Shown here: positions 54,350-62,804 of the stretch, one piece after another | Position numbering within the stretch: the first letter of the stretch is position 1 | Layout of the letters: the number at the start of each line of letters is the position of its first letter | Assembly (NCBI GenBank): GCA_001898225.1 | Contig: MKTJ01000031.1 | Span: 1 to 64,000, forward strand | Reading direction: 5' to 3' | DNA from: Chloroflexi bacterium 54-19 | Lineage (GTDB): Bacteria > Chloroflexota > Chloroflexia > Chloroheliales > Chloroheliaceae | DNA: 64,000 nucleotides | Program-made: the position numbers and the translations under genes | Notes under the pieces: generated by a model | The model's database searches: none | What the model was told of the DNA's origin: nothing | Seen by the model: the letters and a program-made list of their open reading frames with translations, nothing else

Positions 54350-54943
54350 ATGACTGTTTTAACGAAACGCTACAACGAAGCTTTCAAGATGGCCGCCCGG
54401 CTGCACGCAAAGCAGTTCCGTAAAGGCACCGCGATACCGTACCTTTCGCACCTCATGGCGGTTAGCAGCCTGGTGCTGGAACAGGGCGGAAGCGAAGACG
54501 AGGCGATAGCCGCCCTGCTCCACGACGCCGTGGAAGACCAGGGCGGCGCACCTGTCCTGGAAGAAATCCGGCGCACTTTTGGCCCGGTCGTCGCGGAAAT
54601 TGTCGAGGGGTGCAGCGATACCGATGTGGTTCCGAAACCGCCCTGGCGCGAACGCAAAGAGACCTATATCGCGCACGTGGCCCTGGCGTCACCATCGGTC
54701 AGGCTTGTCTCGGCGGCGGACAAACTGCACAACGCGCGGGCCATCCTGGCCGACTACCGGGCCCTGGGCGATGCGTTATGGTCGCGCTTTAACCCCGGGA
54801 AGGACGATATTTTGTGGTATTACACCGGGCTGGTGGCGGCCTTCCGCCAGGCCGAGCCCGGTTCTAGCCCAATAGTAGAAGAACTGGCCCGCACCGTGGA
54901 CGAGCTAACGGCCCTGGTTAATTCCAGCCCGCGCCGGGGCTAG
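54350..54943 (+). CDS. HD-domain phosphohydrolase, SpoT-like
   Basis: This protein of about 197 aa has the HD metal motifs His in PYLSHLMAVS, LLHDAVEDQGG (His-Asp) and a later Asp in SAADKLHNARAI. This is the pattern of the small SpoT/Mesh1-type (p)ppGpp hydrolase-like family. No synthetase domain is present. ATG follows AAAAAGG by 7 bases. Its last 26 bases overlap the convergent lectin-like gene. The role in alarmone turnover is inferred. Confidence 0.83.
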   Translation: MTVLTKRYNEAFKMAARLHAKQFRKGTAIPYLSHLMAVSSLVLEQGGSEDEAIAALLHDAVEDQGGAPVLEEIRRTFGPVVAEIVEGCSDTDVVPKPPWRERKETYIAHVALASPSVRLVSAADKLHNARAILADYRALGDALWSRFNPGKDDILWYYTGLVAAFRQAEPGSSPIVEELARTVDELTALVNSSPRRG

Positions 54944-55937
54944 TCTGCCAGCGATGATAAAGTTCGCGGTCCTGGCCCATCCCAAATATTTCCATGCGGC
55001 CATCCTGGTTGAGAGCCACGACCGGGTCGCCCGCGAAGTTACCCCCTAAACTCTCCCAGCCTGACCAGGGCCCGCTCGGTACGGTCTGGTACATATGCCA
55101 GAACGAGCGGTCCTGCCCGCGCACGAAAACCTCCAACCGTCCGTCGTGGTTCCGGCCAACGGCGATATTGCCGTCCCCGCCGTGTCCCCGCGAGGTCGCG
55201 CCCGACCACCCACCGTTTGGCGCGACCTGGTAGTGGTGGTGCATGGTGCCATCGGTCGCCCGCAAAAAGAGTTCGATACGGCTATCGGGGCTATAACCGA
55301 GCACCGGGGGGGTAACGTAAGAACCGCCCATCCCCTGCCAGCCGGACCACCCTGCCCCCACCGCCACCTGCCAGTTATGAACCAGCGAATTATCCGAACC
55401 GAGTGCGAAGGCTTCGAGGCGGTTATCGGCGTTTCGGCCAATCACCAGGTTGCTGATGATATACCCACCCAGCCCGTACCAGCCCGACCAACCCCCGTTG
55501 GGCGTGTTTTGCCAGCTATGATAGACCCCGTGGTCGGTGCCGATAAGAAAAAGTTCCATCCGGCCATCGTGCAATAAACCGAGGGCGGGGTCGCTGAGAA
55601 ACGTTCCACCGAGCGATTCCCAGTTCGACCAGCCGTTATTAGGGGCGGTCTGGTACAGGTGCCAGAGAGCGTTATCGTTGCCCCGCACAAAGAGTTCGAG
55701 ACGGCCATCCTGGTTTTGCCCGGCCACTATCCGCCCGTTATTCATCGACATGTTGCCAAGGGGGAACTGGCCGGACCAGCCGCCGCCGGGAGTATTTTGC
55801 CAGATATGTTCGACGGAGCCGTCATAGGTCTGTAAGAAAAGTTCGAGGCGGCCATCCTGGTTGCGGCCTACCGCCGGGGAAACGGCCAGGTTGCGGCCCA
55901 ACGATTGCCAGCCCTGCTGGTACGCGTAGTTTTGCAT
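54918..55937 (-). CDS. Seven-bladed beta-propeller lectin-like protein (PLL-type)
   Basis: This 339-aa protein is seven tandem repeats of about 47 residues. Each has a WQ or YQ turn followed by P/GxGWSxW and then DGRLELF (for example IWQNTPGGGW, LYQTAPNNGW, RWQTSPGAGW). This is the pattern of fucose-binding PLL-type and related seven-bladed propeller lectins. It has no signal peptide or membrane helix. Blade 1 lacks its first strand, which may be closed by the last. A carbohydrate-binding or host-defence role is possible but not proven. Confidence 0.82.
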   Translation of the reverse strand: MQNYAYQQGWQSLGRNLAVSPAVGRNQDGRLELFLQTYDGSVEHIWQNTPGGGWSGQFPLGNMSMNNGRIVAGQNQDGRLELFVRGNDNALWHLYQTAPNNGWSNWESLGGTFLSDPALGLLHDGRMELFLIGTDHGVYHSWQNTPNGGWSGWYGLGGYIISNLVIGRNADNRLEAFALGSDNSLVHNWQVAVGAGWSGWQGMGGSYVTPPVLGYSPDSRIELFLRATDGTMHHHYQVAPNGGWSGATSRGHGGDGNIAVGRNHDGRLEVFVRGQDRSFWHMYQTVPSGPWSGWESLGGNFAGDPVVALNQDGRMEIFGMGQDRELYHRWQTSPGAGWN

Positions 55938-56505
55938 GCTATTCCCTTTATGGATTATTTCCGGTGATTTATGCTGCTGGTCCGGTGCTGGAAAGTCATT
56001 ATATTAAGTTATAGCAAGGCCGGAAAAGCAAGTCAAGGTATAAAAAATATTTAGTTTTTAGTGGTCAGTGTTTAGTAATCAGAAGACAGAAGCCAGTAGT
56101 CAGTTCTTCAAATCGAGGTTCCGACTTTGCATTCCTTTCCTTCTGTCTGTTGCCAATCTTCGAGCCTGCCACCCTGTCAAATCCGAGGTGCGACCCAGGG
56201 CTTTTGGTGTAACATAAGAGCAGCAAATTTGCCCGACTAAACGTGACCTTGTTCTGGTGAATTATTACCCTCCCTCGCATACTAATTCTATGAGTAGTTT
56301 TCCTAACTTATCGAGTTTGCCCATACTTAAGTCCAGGTTACCGGTATAGGGTTGACAGAAGCTCGGCTCGTTTCTATACTCAGAACATAAGTAACCCTGA
56401 TTTTGAACTATTTTTGCACTTTCAATACCCTGGCAACCCGGCTTGCTACGAATAAGCCATTCGTTTTGAGGTAAATTTTAGCTCTAACTGGAGGAAAGAA
56501 ACCCG
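55938..56505. other. Intergenic region with repeat tract and modA promoter
   Basis: A degenerate TCAG/CAGAAG tract lies near 56045-56105, related in the opposite sense to the heptamers at 21489. A good promoter is at 56352-56380. The segment between has no supported gene. Confidence 0.5.
56352..56380 (+). promoter_or_regulatory. Sigma-70 promoter for modA
   Basis: TTGACA at 56352-56357 and TATACT at 56375-56380 are separated by exactly 17 bases. The leader to the modA start is about 120 bases. Confidence 0.75.
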
Positions 56506-57492
56506 ATGTCAAACCACCCGCCTAAAAAACTGACCGGGCTCGGTATCGTGGTAGTGCTTCTGAGTGTATTTAGCTTGCTGTTAGGAGCCTGTGGCGATAA
56601 TACCGCGACTATCACTCCCCCGACCACGACAGCGGCTACTACTGCTCCGGCCACTACTGCCGCCGCAATGACGAGCGCAACTGCGACCACCGCTGGTGCA
56701 TCTTCGGCTGCGGCTACGACCAGCGCAACGAGTGGCACTCTGACCGGGGAAGTGGTAATTTACGCCGCGGCCAGTCTGACCGACCCTTTCAACCAGATAA
56801 AGGCCGACCTCGAAAAGGCCAATCCAGGCCTGAAGATTACCTACAGCTTTGGCGGGTCGAACACCCTGCGGACCCAGCTTGAGCAGGGCGCGAAAGCCGA
56901 TGTCTTTGCCAGCGCCAACCAGACCGAGATGGACAACGCGCTCAAGAGCAGCCTGGTCGCCGATAAAGGCCAGGTCTTTGCCCGCAACCGCCTGGTTGTA
57001 ATCCTGCCCAGGAATAACCCCGCTAAAATCACCAAATTGCAGGACCTGGCTAACCCTGGCATCAAAATTGTGACGGCGGCTAAAGATGTCCCGGTGGGCG
57101 GCTACACTCTGACCGCGCTCGACAAGATGAGCAAGGATGCCACCTTCACACCCGATTTCTCGACCAAAGTCCAGGCCAACTTTGTCAGCCAGGAAAGCAA
57201 CGTCAAGCAGGTGGTTGCCAAGGTCCAACTGGGCGAAGCCGATGCCGGGGTCTGCTACCTGACCGATATTTCGGCCTCGGTTAAAAACGACATTTCAACC
57301 CTGGAAATCCCCGACCAGTTCAATACTCTGGCAAGCTACCCGATTTCGGCCCTCAAAGGGGCGTCCAATTCGGCGGGAGCGGCGGCCTTTGTAAAATATA
57401 TCCTGGGGTCGAAGGGACAGGATACCCTCAAATCCTTCGGGTTTATCACCAGCGCCGGTTCGACCGGCAGCACCTTAAATGGGGCCCTATAA
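56506..57492 (+). CDS. modA: Molybdate ABC transporter substrate-binding lipoprotein
   Basis: This 328-aa lipoprotein has a signal and lipobox (LLLGACGDN) and a Thr/Ala-rich linker of about 45 residues. The molybdate-binding fold follows: VVIYAAASLTDPFNQI, YSFGGSNTLRTQLEQGAKADVFAS and PVGGYTLTALDKM. ModA captures molybdate or tungstate outside the membrane and hands it to ModB. TAACTGGAGG lies before the ATG. The uptake genes modB and modC lie downstream behind a riboswitch candidate. Confidence 0.93.
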   Translation: MSNHPPKKLTGLGIVVVLLSVFSLLLGACGDNTATITPPTTTAATTAPATTAAAMTSATATTAGASSAAATTSATSGTLTGEVVIYAAASLTDPFNQIKADLEKANPGLKITYSFGGSNTLRTQLEQGAKADVFASANQTEMDNALKSSLVADKGQVFARNRLVVILPRNNPAKITKLQDLANPGIKIVTAAKDVPVGGYTLTALDKMSKDATFTPDFSTKVQANFVSQESNVKQVVAKVQLGEADAGVCYLTDISASVKNDISTLEIPDQFNTLASYPISALKGASNSAGAAAFVKYILGSKGQDTLKSFGFITSAGSTGSTLNGAL

Positions 57493-57517
57493 CCCCTAAC
57501 CAGAGTTGACGAACATA

Positions 57518-57552
57518 ACCGGGCCGGCCCCTTATAGAAACCGGCCCGGTAA
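57518..57552 (+). terminator. Strong hairpin after modA
   Basis: ACCGGGCCGG pairs with CCGGCCCGGT around a 13-base loop. No T tract follows on the plus strand, so it may be a 3' stabiliser or a rho-type end. Confidence 0.55.
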
Positions 57553-57621
57553 AATGTGCCCCCTTATAAAAACTTTCACCCCTCTTTAATCTTACAAGGG
57601 TTGGCCCGGACGGCTGTATAG

Positions 57622-57627
57622 TATAAT
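57622..57627 (+). promoter_or_regulatory. -10 box before the Moco riboswitch candidate
   Basis: A perfect TATAAT within TATAGTATAATAACC lies a few bases before the RNA. The -35 box is weak. Transcription would start near 57633, at the first aptamer helix. Confidence 0.5.
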
Positions 57628-57628
57628 A

Positions 57629-57741
57629 ACCGGGGATACACCAGACCAAAATAATAGCTTTTTGAAGGCAACCGGCTGAACAATATAAAGGGGGAGGCGC
57701 TTCCTGGGTTTAGCGCCGGCAGGGCAGGCTGTTAGCCCGGA
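57629..57741 (+). ncRNA. Molybdenum-cofactor (Moco) riboswitch candidate
   Basis: The segment contains blocks I recognise from the Moco RNA motif: CCGGGGATACACCAGACC, GCAACCGGCTGAACA, GGGGGAGGCGCTTCCTGGG and CGCCGGCAGGGCAGGC, in this order. CCGGG (57630) and CCCGG (57736) close the outer helix. It lies directly before the Mop-modB-modC genes, the expected place for control by molybdenum or tungsten cofactor. The exact class (Moco or Tuco) needs a covariance-model search. Confidence 0.72.
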
Positions 57742-57771
57742 AACTTTATGATTTATGAGAGGAACTACTCG

Positions 57772-57981
57772 ATGCAGATTAGCGCACGGAACCAGCTAAA
57801 AGGCAAAATTAAAGCGGTCAAGCTGGGCGAGGTAATGGCCGAGGTCGTCATCGAGCTTGGCACCGGGGAAGAAATCGTTTCGGCGATTACGCGTGGTTCG
57901 GTCGAAAGCCTCGGCCTCAAAGTAGGTGACGACGCGGTAGCTATCATCAAATCTACCGAAGTTATCATCGGTAAACCCTAA
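57772..57981 (+). CDS. Molybdopterin-binding (Mop/TOBE) domain protein
   Basis: This 69-aa protein is a single Mop-type TOBE domain: MQISARNQLKGKIKAV, VVIELGTGEEIVSAIT, SVESLGLKVGDDAVAIIKSTEVIIG. Such proteins form hexamers that bind molybdate or molybdopterin. ATG 57772 has AGAGGA 8 bases upstream; an in-frame upstream ATG (57748) lies within the riboswitch expression platform and is less likely. Confidence 0.9.
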   Translation: MQISARNQLKGKIKAVKLGEVMAEVVIELGTGEEIVSAITRGSVESLGLKVGDDAVAIIKSTEVIIGKP

Positions 57982-58005
57982 ACCGACCCCAGGAGCGCAC
58001 CCGGC

Positions 58006-59073
58006 TTGGATTCTTTTAAAACAACTAACCGGTCTGACGACACGGGAACGGGGGCGGATTCAGGTTCTTTGCCGGTCAAGCAAAGCCCTGGGTCTTCTAC
58101 CCAGGTTGCAACCCCGGTTGAAGGTAACACCACGCCTCTAGCCGGGCCTGGTTCCCCTATCTTATCAGAAATGCCTCCGGCCAGCTTCCCGGCTTTGAGC
58201 GAATATCCCCCGCTTAAAAGAAGCATCTCACCCAATGTTTTCTGGCTGACCCTGAGCGGCTCGGTAATGCTCCTCTTTCTGCTGGTGCCTATCCTGGCCC
58301 TGGTGGTGCGGTCGTTCGCGGATGGGGCTTTAGGTTCGTTTCTTACGACGCCTTCGGTGGTTCAAGCCCTCCAACTCAGCCTCATAACTACCGCGATTAC
58401 CCTGGTCCTGGCGGTCATCTTTGGTACACCCCTGGCCTACCTGCTGGCCCGCTACCGTTTTCCCGGTTACGGTTTGGTGGATACCTTTCTGGATTTACCG
58501 ATTGTGCTGCCCCCGGCGGTGGCCGGTATCGCTCTGCTGCTGACGCTGGGGCGGCGGGGTTGGATTGGCGGCTGGCTCGACCAGCAGTTCGGGATAACCA
58601 TCGGTTTCACGACGGTAGCGGTGGTGCTGGCCCAGCTTTTCGTGGCGGCCCCCTTTTACATCAAGGCGGCCAAGGCCGGGTTCGAGTCGGTTGACCGCAA
58701 TCTCGAAACTATCGCTTCCAGCCTGGGCAGTCCGGGTTTACGCACTTTCTGGAAAATTACCGTGCCATTATCGCTCCCGGCCCTGCTGGGCGGTATCGTG
58801 ATGACCTGGGCGCGGGCGCTCGGCGAGTTCGGCGCGACCATCATGTTCGCCGGGAGTTTTGAAGGCCGGACCCAGACGATGCCCCTGGCGATTTACGCCT
58901 CGTTCGACAGCGCGGGCGGCCTCGATGAGGCGGTCACTTTATCGGTTATCCTGGTGGTGGTCTCTTTCGCGGTGCTGCTCATTTTTAAGGGGTTGTCCCG
59001 GTTCGGAGCCATGGCCTGGAACCGCCTGGAACAGGTCAATTTACAGGGCAAATCCCAGGACATTCCCAGGTAG
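58006..59073 (+). CDS. modB: Molybdate ABC transporter permease
   Basis: This 355-aa protein has a hydrophilic, Ser/Pro-rich N-terminal tail of about 75 residues. Five to six membrane helices follow, with the ModB/CysT-type cytoplasmic loop ending in ALGEFGATIMFAG near residue 280. The long tail is unusual for ModB (typical length about 225-280). The TTG start follows AGGAG by 11 bases. It is the second gene of the Mop-modB-modC operon. Confidence 0.9.
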   Translation: MDSFKTTNRSDDTGTGADSGSLPVKQSPGSSTQVATPVEGNTTPLAGPGSPILSEMPPASFPALSEYPPLKRSISPNVFWLTLSGSVMLLFLLVPILALVVRSFADGALGSFLTTPSVVQALQLSLITTAITLVLAVIFGTPLAYLLARYRFPGYGLVDTFLDLPIVLPPAVAGIALLLTLGRRGWIGGWLDQQFGITIGFTTVAVVLAQLFVAAPFYIKAAKAGFESVDRNLETIASSLGSPGLRTFWKITVPLSLPALLGGIVMTWARALGEFGATIMFAGSFEGRTQTMPLAIYASFDSAGGLDEAVTLSVILVVVSFAVLLIFKGLSRFGAMAWNRLEQVNLQGKSQDIPR

Positions 59074-59125
59074 TTTTTTACTTTGCCGGAAATTTTGCTT
59101 TCCGGGTAATTTTTTAAAAGTTTTT

Positions 59126-60325
59126 ATGCAATTAGAACTGGACCGGATGGAACAAACCCAACCAAAAACCCTGCTGGAACTGGCTATTCGCAAACAGTTA
59201 AGCGGTTTTGAGCTGGAAGCCACGTTGAGTCTACCGGCCAATCAGGGGCAGGTGCTGGTATTGTTTGGGCCGAGCGGCAGCGGCAAGACTTTAACCTTGC
59301 GCTGTATAGCCGGGGCTACCGACCCTGACGCCGGGATTATTTCAATTGGCGAGCGAGTGGTCTTCGACAGCCGGAGCGGTCTTAACATCAAGCTGGCCGA
59401 GCGGCGGGTGGGCTATCTTCCCCAGAACTACGGCCTATTTCCGCACCTGAGCGTGGCCGATAATATCGCTTTCGGCCTTTTCAAGTGGGAAAAACGGCGA
59501 GTGGAAAGCCGGGTGCAGGAGCTTATCAACCTGATGCAGTTGCGGGGCCTGGAAAAAAGGTTTCCCCGGCAGTTGTCGGGCGGGCAGCAGCAGCGGGTGG
59601 CCTTTGCACGTGCCCTGGCCCCGGACCCGGCGATTCTCCTGTTGGACGAGCCTTTCTCGGCCCTGGATGCCAATATCCGGGCCGAATTGCGTGAGAACCT
59701 GGCCCTGCTCAGCCGCAAGCTCGATTTGCCGGTGGTCTTTATCACGCACGACCTGGAAGAAGCCTATATGCTGGCCGACCGGATTGCGGTCTACGAACGA
59801 GGGCGGGTCTTGCAGTACGGCAGCCGCGAACAGATTTTCTACCACCCTGCGACCAGAGAAGTGGCCCGGCTGGTAAATATCCGCAATATCTGGCCGGGGT
59901 TGGTCCAGGGCGGAGTTAGCGGGGAGGGACTGGTAAGGGTGCGGACCGGCTTTGGCAGTCTGCTGGCAAAAGCACCCACCGGACGAGAATTAGAGGCCGG
60001 GAGCAGCGTTACGGCCTGTCTGAGGCCCGAACAGGCCATCCTGCGGCCCGCCCCGGAAACCCACCCGGCGGGTAACGCTTTCCGGGGGAGAATCGTGGGT
60101 GAGATTACCAGGGGTTCGCTCTACACCCTCTTTTTCCAGGTCAGGCGCGACCCGGCAGACCCCCAACTATTGAGCCTGGAAGGCACGCGGCACCCCGGCT
60201 TTAACCAGCCCTACGACATCGAATTGGAAGTCCCTGCCCGCCAGTATAACGAATTGAGAAAAGCCGGGCCGGAAAACCTGCTGGTTGAAATCGAACCGGA
60301 GGCGGTCCATTTAATCACCGCCTGA
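59126..60325 (+). CDS. modC: Molybdate ABC transporter ATP-binding protein
   Basis: This protein of about 399 aa has Walker A FGPSGSGKTLT, signature LSGGQQQRVAFARAL, Walker B ILLLDEPFSALD and the H-loop FITHDLEEAYML. A C-terminal region holds TOBE-like sequences (NAFRGRIVGEITRGSLYTL) that can sense molybdate. ATG 59126 is the likely start; the ribosome site is weak. It powers uptake through ModB. The three genes and modA form a complete molybdate importer. Confidence 0.92.
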   Translation: MQLELDRMEQTQPKTLLELAIRKQLSGFELEATLSLPANQGQVLVLFGPSGSGKTLTLRCIAGATDPDAGIISIGERVVFDSRSGLNIKLAERRVGYLPQNYGLFPHLSVADNIAFGLFKWEKRRVESRVQELINLMQLRGLEKRFPRQLSGGQQQRVAFARALAPDPAILLLDEPFSALDANIRAELRENLALLSRKLDLPVVFITHDLEEAYMLADRIAVYERGRVLQYGSREQIFYHPATREVARLVNIRNIWPGLVQGGVSGEGLVRVRTGFGSLLAKAPTGRELEAGSSVTACLRPEQAILRPAPETHPAGNAFRGRIVGEITRGSLYTLFFQVRRDPADPQLLSLEGTRHPGFNQPYDIELEVPARQYNELRKAGPENLLVEIEPEAVHLITA

Positions 60326-60491
60326 CCGGGCCGGGCTTTTTGAAGGATCTGAACAAACCTCATAGCTAAATACCGGGTACAGCTTTTGGCATATTAAGCC
60401 AAAGGCACCTAACCGAAAGACGCCCTTACGGACATTTCCGTTGTGTTGAACAGTAGCACTTTCGACCGTGCTATTCGCCAACAGCGCGGAG

Positions 60492-60512
60492 ATTCTGTTG
60501 CGAAGCAACAGA
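60492..60512. repeat. Perfect inverted repeat between modC and the AraC gene
   Basis: TTCTGTTGC and GCAACAGAA flank a 3-base GAA loop (TTC on the other strand). There is no T tract. It lies 30 bases after the end of the minus-strand AraC gene and may be a transcription end for either gene. Confidence 0.55.
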
Positions 60513-60539
60513 ACGACAAGACTTACCGGATTGGCGGTG

Positions 60540-61379
60540 TTATACCCTGGAAGTCTTGCGGTAAGCCGCCGGGGAATAGCCGGTAGCTTCCTTGAAGACC
60601 TTGGCGAAATAGAACCGGCTGCCAAACCCGCTGTTTGTAGCGATTTGCTCAAGGCTGTTCTCGGTAAAGAGCAGACCCTGGGCGGCGTGTTTTACCCGCT
60701 GGTCCCGGATATAACTCCCCGGTGACTGCCCGACACACTCTTTGAACCGCCGGATGAAATAATCCTCGTTCATCTGGCAGAGTTGGGCCAGGTCGCGGTT
60801 TAAGAGCGGCTTCTCCAGGTTCGAATCAATATACTGGATGGCAGGTAGGACCGGCTTGAGGGCAATCGCCAACTGCAAGGGATGTTCTAGTTGCTCGGCG
60901 GGTAAGCTGTGCAGGTAAAGCGCCAACCCCTCGTAAATAACGACCTTTATCTGGCATTGCATATAGAGGTCAAGCTCTTTATCGAGTTGTTTGTTGGTGT
61001 GGACGGCCTGGGCTACCTCCCAGGTGGTCTGGACCAACCGTTCCGAGCGCGGCAGGCAGATAGGCGCGTTAAACAGAGTCCGCATCGCCGGGCTGGGAAT
61101 GCCGATAACATCGAAATGGATAAAAAAGTGGGGAATATCCACCTGGATTGTGCTGTTAAAGTGGACCCCCGCCGGGATAAAGTAGGGCTGGCGGGCTTTC
61201 AGAGGGTACTTCTCAAAGACCCCCGTATGATTTAAATCCTCAACCTCCAGGACGGCGCCCTCAATCGGATTAAAATAGTAGCGCCAGTAATTGCGCTGGA
61301 GCTTTTTGACATTCCACCAGGTCGGGCTAATCGTGACCCAATCGGTTTGAAACAAACGGATATGCAGATTATCTAGCAT
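60540..61379 (-). CDS. AraC-family transcriptional regulator
   Basis: This protein of about 279 aa has an N-terminal cupin-like sensor (YFIPAGVHFNSTIQVDIPHFFIHFD). Two helix-turn-helix units follow at the C-terminus: LAQLCQMNEDYFIRRFKE and IATNSGFGSRFYFAKVFKEATGYSP. A longer frame from 61493 is unlikely because a good -10/-35 pair (TTGTTT, 18 bases, TATAAT at 61469-61464, minus strand) lies inside it. I therefore chose ATG 61379. It is divergent from the small-protein/PhyH genes and probably controls them. Confidence 0.88.
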   Translation of the reverse strand: MLDNLHIRLFQTDWVTISPTWWNVKKLQRNYWRYYFNPIEGAVLEVEDLNHTGVFEKYPLKARQPYFIPAGVHFNSTIQVDIPHFFIHFDVIGIPSPAMRTLFNAPICLPRSERLVQTTWEVAQAVHTNKQLDKELDLYMQCQIKVVIYEGLALYLHSLPAEQLEHPLQLAIALKPVLPAIQYIDSNLEKPLLNRDLAQLCQMNEDYFIRRFKECVGQSPGSYIRDQRVKHAAQGLLFTENSLEQIATNSGFGSRFYFAKVFKEATGYSPAAYRKTSRV

Positions 61380-61463
61380 AGACTTTATAACCCCATTGTT
61401 ACTCAACAAGTCGGAATCGCGCACAACTTCTGCGGATTTATGTCTAGCGTTACAACTTGATTT

Positions 61464-61493
61464 ATTATATAGTTTTTCCAAGACCAAAAACAA
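61464..61493 (-). promoter_or_regulatory. Promoter of the AraC-type gene
   Basis: On the minus strand, TTGTTT (61493-61488) and TATAAT (61469-61464) are 18 bases apart. The -10 is perfect. It lies about 85 bases upstream of the chosen start. Confidence 0.5.
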
Positions 61494-61530
61494 ATTTCCC
61501 CCAAACTGTCAAACTAAGGAGGTCTTCCTA

Positions 61531-61827
61531 ATGGCCCAATTGCGCCAACAACTATTAGTATTTAATACAAGTAATTCCAGTCCCGAAAGCCGGGTAGTCG
61601 CCTGGGCGCTATATGACGGCGCGCTCAGCCAGGATAAACAACAAATGCAATCCGGCGATTCTGCCGAACCACCTTATCGCTCTGTCCTGGCTGCTATGCA
61701 GGATGGTTGGAGAGTAATGCAAGTCCCTCAAATGCCTATTTTCGTTACCGGCCGCGAATTCGATACCGGGCACTTACCTTTTGAATTTGTCCTTGAAAGG
61801 ATGGTAGAAGTTGAAAATAGTATATGA
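61531..61827 (+). CDS. Small protein coupled to a PhyH oxygenase gene
   Basis: This 98-aa protein, MAQLRQQLLVFNTSN and so on, has no known domain that I recognise. Parts such as ESRVVAWALYDGAL and PPYRSVLAAMQDGWRVMQ look like a small alpha/beta domain. AAGGAGG lies 8 bases before the ATG. The end overlaps the next gene by 17 bases, which suggests translational coupling. A role as a partner or regulator of the oxygenase is only a guess. Confidence 0.6.
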   Translation: MAQLRQQLLVFNTSNSSPESRVVAWALYDGALSQDKQQMQSGDSAEPPYRSVLAAMQDGWRVMQVPQMPIFVTGREFDTGHLPFEFVLERMVEVENSI

Positions 61828-62698
61828 TGAAAATGTAGCCAAGGCACCTGCCTCTGCCGAGGCCAGTTCCGGTGGGGTTGCCACCCTCACCCGTGAAGAG
61901 CCTGTTGAAAAAAGACATCTGCTAACCGCCGCCCAGATGGCTTTCTTTGTAACTTACGGTTACCTGAGAGTCGAAAACCTGGTCCCGGACGAGTTGAACC
62001 AGGCTGTCCTGGAAGACGAGCGAAGATGGATGGGGACCAAATTCGACTTCTGGTATCTTTCCGAGAACATTCGCAAAGTCTTCGAGTTACCCCAGGTAAA
62101 GGGTCTGTTGCAGGGCTTTTTGGGCGAAAACCCGATTTTCGACCACTCCTTTATCCATCACGTCCGCGCCCACAACACCGGCGCCCAGAACTGGCACGCC
62201 GACTCGATTATCGACGCCCGCCCGTTCGGCTTTGATGTCCAGGCGTTCTACTGGTCGCACGACGCGCCGGTAGAAATGGGCCCGACCATGGTGCTGCCCG
62301 GTTCGCACATGCGCAAGATTAATATCAGCAGCATCAGCCGCTACAAAAACTTCCGCGGCCAGTTGCAAATGCCGATTAAAGCCGGGACGATTACCTTCTT
62401 CCACCACGGCATCTGGCACTGCGCCCAGCCGAACTTTACCGATACCGACCGCTTTGTCTTCAAGCTCCGCCTGCGCCCCGGCCAGGAACAGGTCCGCCTG
62501 TTCAACATGGACGGCTACGACAGCCCGGAAGTGCTGGACATTCTCAAGAAAGGCTCGATGCCTGGCGACGCGCCGTGGCAGGGCGACTTTGACCGGTTAG
62601 ACTCGGTGCAGCACGCCCGGTTGTGGCGGTTTGTCACGGGCGACCCGAAAATTGATACGTCATTCGAAACTGCTCTAAGTCGAATGCATCTTGACTAA
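61811..62698 (+). CDS. Phytanoyl-CoA dioxygenase (PhyH) family protein
   Basis: This 295-aa protein has the iron motif HAD in QNWHADSIIDA, a distal His in GIWHCAQPN, and Arg in DRFVFKLRL. The start is TTG, overlapping the small protein gene. It forms an operon with that gene and the next PhyH gene. The substrate is unknown; the divergent AraC regulator suggests a sugar or other inducer. Confidence 0.87.
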   Translation: MKIVYDENVAKAPASAEASSGGVATLTREEPVEKRHLLTAAQMAFFVTYGYLRVENLVPDELNQAVLEDERRWMGTKFDFWYLSENIRKVFELPQVKGLLQGFLGENPIFDHSFIHHVRAHNTGAQNWHADSIIDARPFGFDVQAFYWSHDAPVEMGPTMVLPGSHMRKINISSISRYKNFRGQLQMPIKAGTITFFHHGIWHCAQPNFTDTDRFVFKLRLRPGQEQVRLFNMDGYDSPEVLDILKKGSMPGDAPWQGDFDRLDSVQHARLWRFVTGDPKIDTSFETALSRMHLD

Positions 62699-62709
62699 AG
62701 TTTGATAAT

Positions 62710-62745
62710 AAGAACCCAGGTAAAGAAAAACTTACTTGGGTTCTT
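62710..62745 (+). promoter_or_regulatory. Strong hairpin between the two PhyH genes
   Basis: AAGAACCCAGGTAA pairs with TTACTTGGGTTCTT (one mismatch) around an 8-base A-rich loop. No T tract follows. It may protect the upstream mRNA segment or reduce transcription into the second gene. Confidence 0.6.
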
Positions 62746-62804
62746 GGGCGTTTATTACCCAGTACACAAAGTTTGTCCATGCTGATAAAAGGAGACCCTG
62801 GGAA

